DNA of 7,674 bases from Treponema sp. (GTDB lineage: Bacteria > Spirochaetota > Spirochaetia > Treponematales > Breznakiellaceae). The position numbers were made by a program, and so were the translations under genes. Numbering within the stretch: the first letter of the stretch is position 1; each line of letters starts with the position of its first letter. The stretch covers positions 1-7,674 of the forward strand of contig JAIRRR010000119.1 in assembly GCA_031255875.1 (NCBI GenBank), read 5' to 3'. Below, piece after piece: positions 6,327 to 7,674 of the stretch. The notes beneath the pieces were generated by a model. It ran no database searches and was not told where the DNA came from. It worked only from the letters and a program-made list of their open reading frames with translations.

Positions 6327-6355
6327 AGTGTATTAGAATAACGTTTTTCTGTCAA
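6327..6355 (-). promoter_or_regulatory. Sigma-70-type promoter of the sugar transporter operon
   Basis: On the minus strand the -35 box is TTGACA (6355-6350), a perfect consensus match. It is followed by a 17-base spacer (6349-6333) and TACACT (6332-6327), matching four of six bases of TATAAT. The spacer length is optimal. Transcription would start near 6320, giving a leader of about 170 bases before the ATPase ATG at 6147. An operator-like 14-mer occupies the spacer next to the -35 box, so a bound repressor would block RNA polymerase directly. Confidence 0.72.
6336..6349. promoter_or_regulatory. Promoter-embedded operator-like palindrome
   Basis: GAATAACGTTTTTC is symmetrical at six of seven base pairs around a central CG, and flanking A and T extend the symmetry to 16 bp. 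It fills most of the spacer of the transporter promoter and is an exact copy of 6178-6191. The two centres are 158 bp apart, close to 15 helical turns at 10.5 bp per turn, so both would lie on the same face of the DNA. The site is also about 90 bases upstream of the divergent isomerase-like gene and could control it too. Confidence 0.62.
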
Positions 6356-6436
6356 GCGAAAAATTCACTTGCGCCGATAATGCCCGCTGTGATACCCTTA
6401 CGGAGCCACGAAATCATTTCCGTACAGGAGGACACG
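6350..6436 (+). promoter_or_regulatory. Upstream region of the isomerase-like gene, promoter not resolved
   Basis: This stretch must carry the plus-strand promoter if the gene is transcribed alone. GATAAT at 6376-6381 resembles a -10 box, but no good -35 sits at 16-18 bases; GTCAAG at 6351-6356 gives a 19-base spacer. TTGCGC (6369-6374) with GATACC (6391-6396), spacer 16, is another weak pair. The ribosome-binding site is clear: AGGAGG at 6426-6431, 5 bases from the ATG at 6437. Confidence 0.35.
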
Positions 6437-7645
6437 ATGAGTCAGATCCAAATAGCGCAAAAAGCGATAGAAGAAGGCAAGGGCATCTTCCGGCTTGCCC
6501 CGGCCTGGGTTCCCCGTTCGTTTTGCCGGCCCGGCAAGCGTATAAAGCTTCATCCGGATGATTACTATGTCTTTGGGCTTGAGAGGGGCGGCGTTGACGA
6601 GAGGTGGTTCGCCTCTACTACCCACGCGGATAACGGCCCCAAAACCCCCGAAGACGAGGGCTTAAGCTATGTTGTCACCAGGGACGGCAAGGAAAGGGTG
6701 CTGCTCAGGGACGCGGTGGACTGCCTGAAAGCCGATGTTATCGGAGAGGCCTTGTGGAAAAAATACGGCCGCTGGTCCATGTTTTCCAAATTCTTTGACA
6801 ATTTCGGCCCCCTTCCCCACCATATCCACCACCGGGACGTACACGCCGCCCGGATAAACCAGTCGGGAAAGCCTGAGATGTACTTTTTTCCCGCCCAGGT
6901 GAACAACCACGGCGGGGAATTCCCCTTCACCTTTTTCGGCCTGAACCCCGAAACCACCAAGGATCAGGTGCTCCGGGCCCTGAAAAATTTTGCCAGGGGC
7001 GACAACCGCCTGCTTTCCCTTGCAAGGGCCTACGCCCTCGATGTTGACACCGGCTGGGACGTGCCCCCCGGGGTACTCCACGCGCCGGGCAGCCTCTGCA
7101 CCTACGAGCCCCAGTTCGCCTCGGATGTGTACGCCATGTACCAGTCCGTGCTGTACTTCGGCCACTGCGTGCCGGAAGACCTGCTCTGGAAGAACTGCCC
7201 CCCGGAGGAGAAGGGCAACTTCAACTACCTGCTGGAAGTAATCGACTGGGAAGCCAACGTGGACCCGGATTTCCACAAAAACCGCTTTATGGCCCCCAGG
7301 CCCGTAAAACCCCTGGAACAGATGAAGGCCGAAGGCTATGTGGAAGAGTGGATATGCTACAAGTGCAAAGACGCCAGCGCGAAACGCCTGACGGTCCTGC
7401 CGGGCAAAACCGTAACCGTAAAGGACGCCGCCGCCTACGGCATTATCTGCCTCCAGGGCTTTGGGAAATTCGGGGTCTGGAACATGGAAACCCCCGCCCT
7501 TATCCGTTACGGCCAGCTTACCAACGACGAATTCTTTGTAACCGAAAAAGCGGCCAAAGAAGGGGTGACCATTACCAATAGCTCGGACACCGACGAAATT
7601 GTCATCCTTAAGCACTTTGCCGAAAACCCGGATCTGGTAATTTAG
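6437..7645 (+). CDS. Class I phosphomannose-isomerase-like cupin metalloprotein
   Basis: The 402-residue protein resembles type I mannose-6-phosphate isomerases, zinc-dependent cytosolic enzymes that interconvert an aldose and a ketose phosphate. Metal-site motifs are in the expected order: HHIHH (128-132) in place of the usual QxH, KPEMYF (145-150) with Glu147, and VPPGVLHAPGSL (209-220) with His215. Predicted ligands are His129, His131, Glu147 and His215. A second cupin-like barrel covers about residues 314-395. His129 replaces the Gln of E. coli ManA, so the substrate may differ from mannose 6-phosphate; it might be an isomerase or epimerase for whatever the divergent transporter imports. 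I start it at 6437 because AGGAGG lies 5 bases upstream. The in-frame ATG at 6380 adds 19 residues without a ribosome-binding site and would cover this one. No signal peptide is present. Fold assignment is fairly secure; the substrate is not. Confidence 0.75.
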   Translation: MSQIQIAQKAIEEGKGIFRLAPAWVPRSFCRPGKRIKLHPDDYYVFGLERGGVDERWFASTTHADNGPKTPEDEGLSYVVTRDGKERVLLRDAVDCLKADVIGEALWKKYGRWSMFSKFFDNFGPLPHHIHHRDVHAARINQSGKPEMYFFPAQVNNHGGEFPFTFFGLNPETTKDQVLRALKNFARGDNRLLSLARAYALDVDTGWDVPPGVLHAPGSLCTYEPQFASDVYAMYQSVLYFGHCVPEDLLWKNCPPEEKGNFNYLLEVIDWEANVDPDFHKNRFMAPRPVKPLEQMKAEGYVEEWICYKCKDASAKRLTVLPGKTVTVKDAAAYGIICLQGFGKFGVWNMETPALIRYGQLTNDEFFVTEKAAKEGVTITNSSDTDEIVILKHFAENPDLVI

Positions 7646-7674
7646 GGAACCTCCGGAACCCCCGGCCGGGCTCC

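Noticed and set aside
6167..6355. A 62-codon minus-strand frame in the transporter leader
   Set aside because: Its TTG start is the -35 box of the predicted promoter, so it could not be translated from that transcript, and no ribosome-binding site is seen.
6380..6436. N-terminal extension of the isomerase-like protein from the ATG at 6380
   Set aside because: No ribosome-binding site precedes it, and the extension would translate through the clear AGGAGG used by the ATG at 6437.
6662..7615. A 317-codon minus-strand open frame opposite the isomerase-like gene
   Set aside because: The plus strand carries metal-binding cupin motifs and a good ribosome-binding site; the antisense frame has neither.
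7646..7674. Possible terminator after the isomerase-like gene
   Set aside because: The sequence is GC-rich with a CCCGGCCGGG palindrome, but the window ends before any T-run could be seen.

Overview
The window is GC-rich chromosomal DNA, most likely from a spirochaete of the Treponema group. This is an inference from gene content: a long-form (group II/III type) phosphofructokinase resembling the spirochaete/trypanosomatid branch, a lipoprotein sugar-binding protein, and a cysteine-free exported protein that looks like an outer-membrane beta-barrel. No rRNA or other marker gene confirms it. I see no mobile element, CRISPR array, tRNA or rRNA.

Layout. Positions 1-798 (+) hold the C-terminal part of a 6-phosphofructokinase whose start lies outside the window. 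Convergent to it is 829-2352 (-), a secreted, probably beta-barrel protein of unknown function. A strong intrinsic terminator (2484-2522) separates that gene from a three-gene minus-strand operon for a ribose/galactose-type (CUT2) sugar ABC importer. In transcription order this is a fused two-domain ATPase (4642-6147), a permease (3656-4642, overlapping the ATPase stop by one base) and a periplasmic-binding lipoprotein (2578-3576), which comes last and is preceded by an intergenic hairpin. A 289-base divergent control region (6148-6436) follows, then a plus-strand gene (6437-7645) for a class I phosphomannose-isomerase-like double-cupin metalloprotein.

How they may work together. The importer would take up a monosaccharide or related polyol, and the divergent isomerase-like enzyme is a candidate for its catabolism. 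The phosphofructokinase is a general glycolytic gene and need not be co-regulated. The most notable signal is regulatory. The importer operon has a near-consensus promoter (TTGACA, 17-base spacer, TACACT) with a palindromic AACGTT-centred 14-mer inside the spacer. An identical 14-mer lies 158 bp downstream in the leader, embedded in a 20-bp palindrome. This looks like a two-operator LacI/GalR-type repression-loop design. No regulator gene is in the window. The rest is ordinary metabolic gene content, and I see no convincing new enzymatic or defence system.
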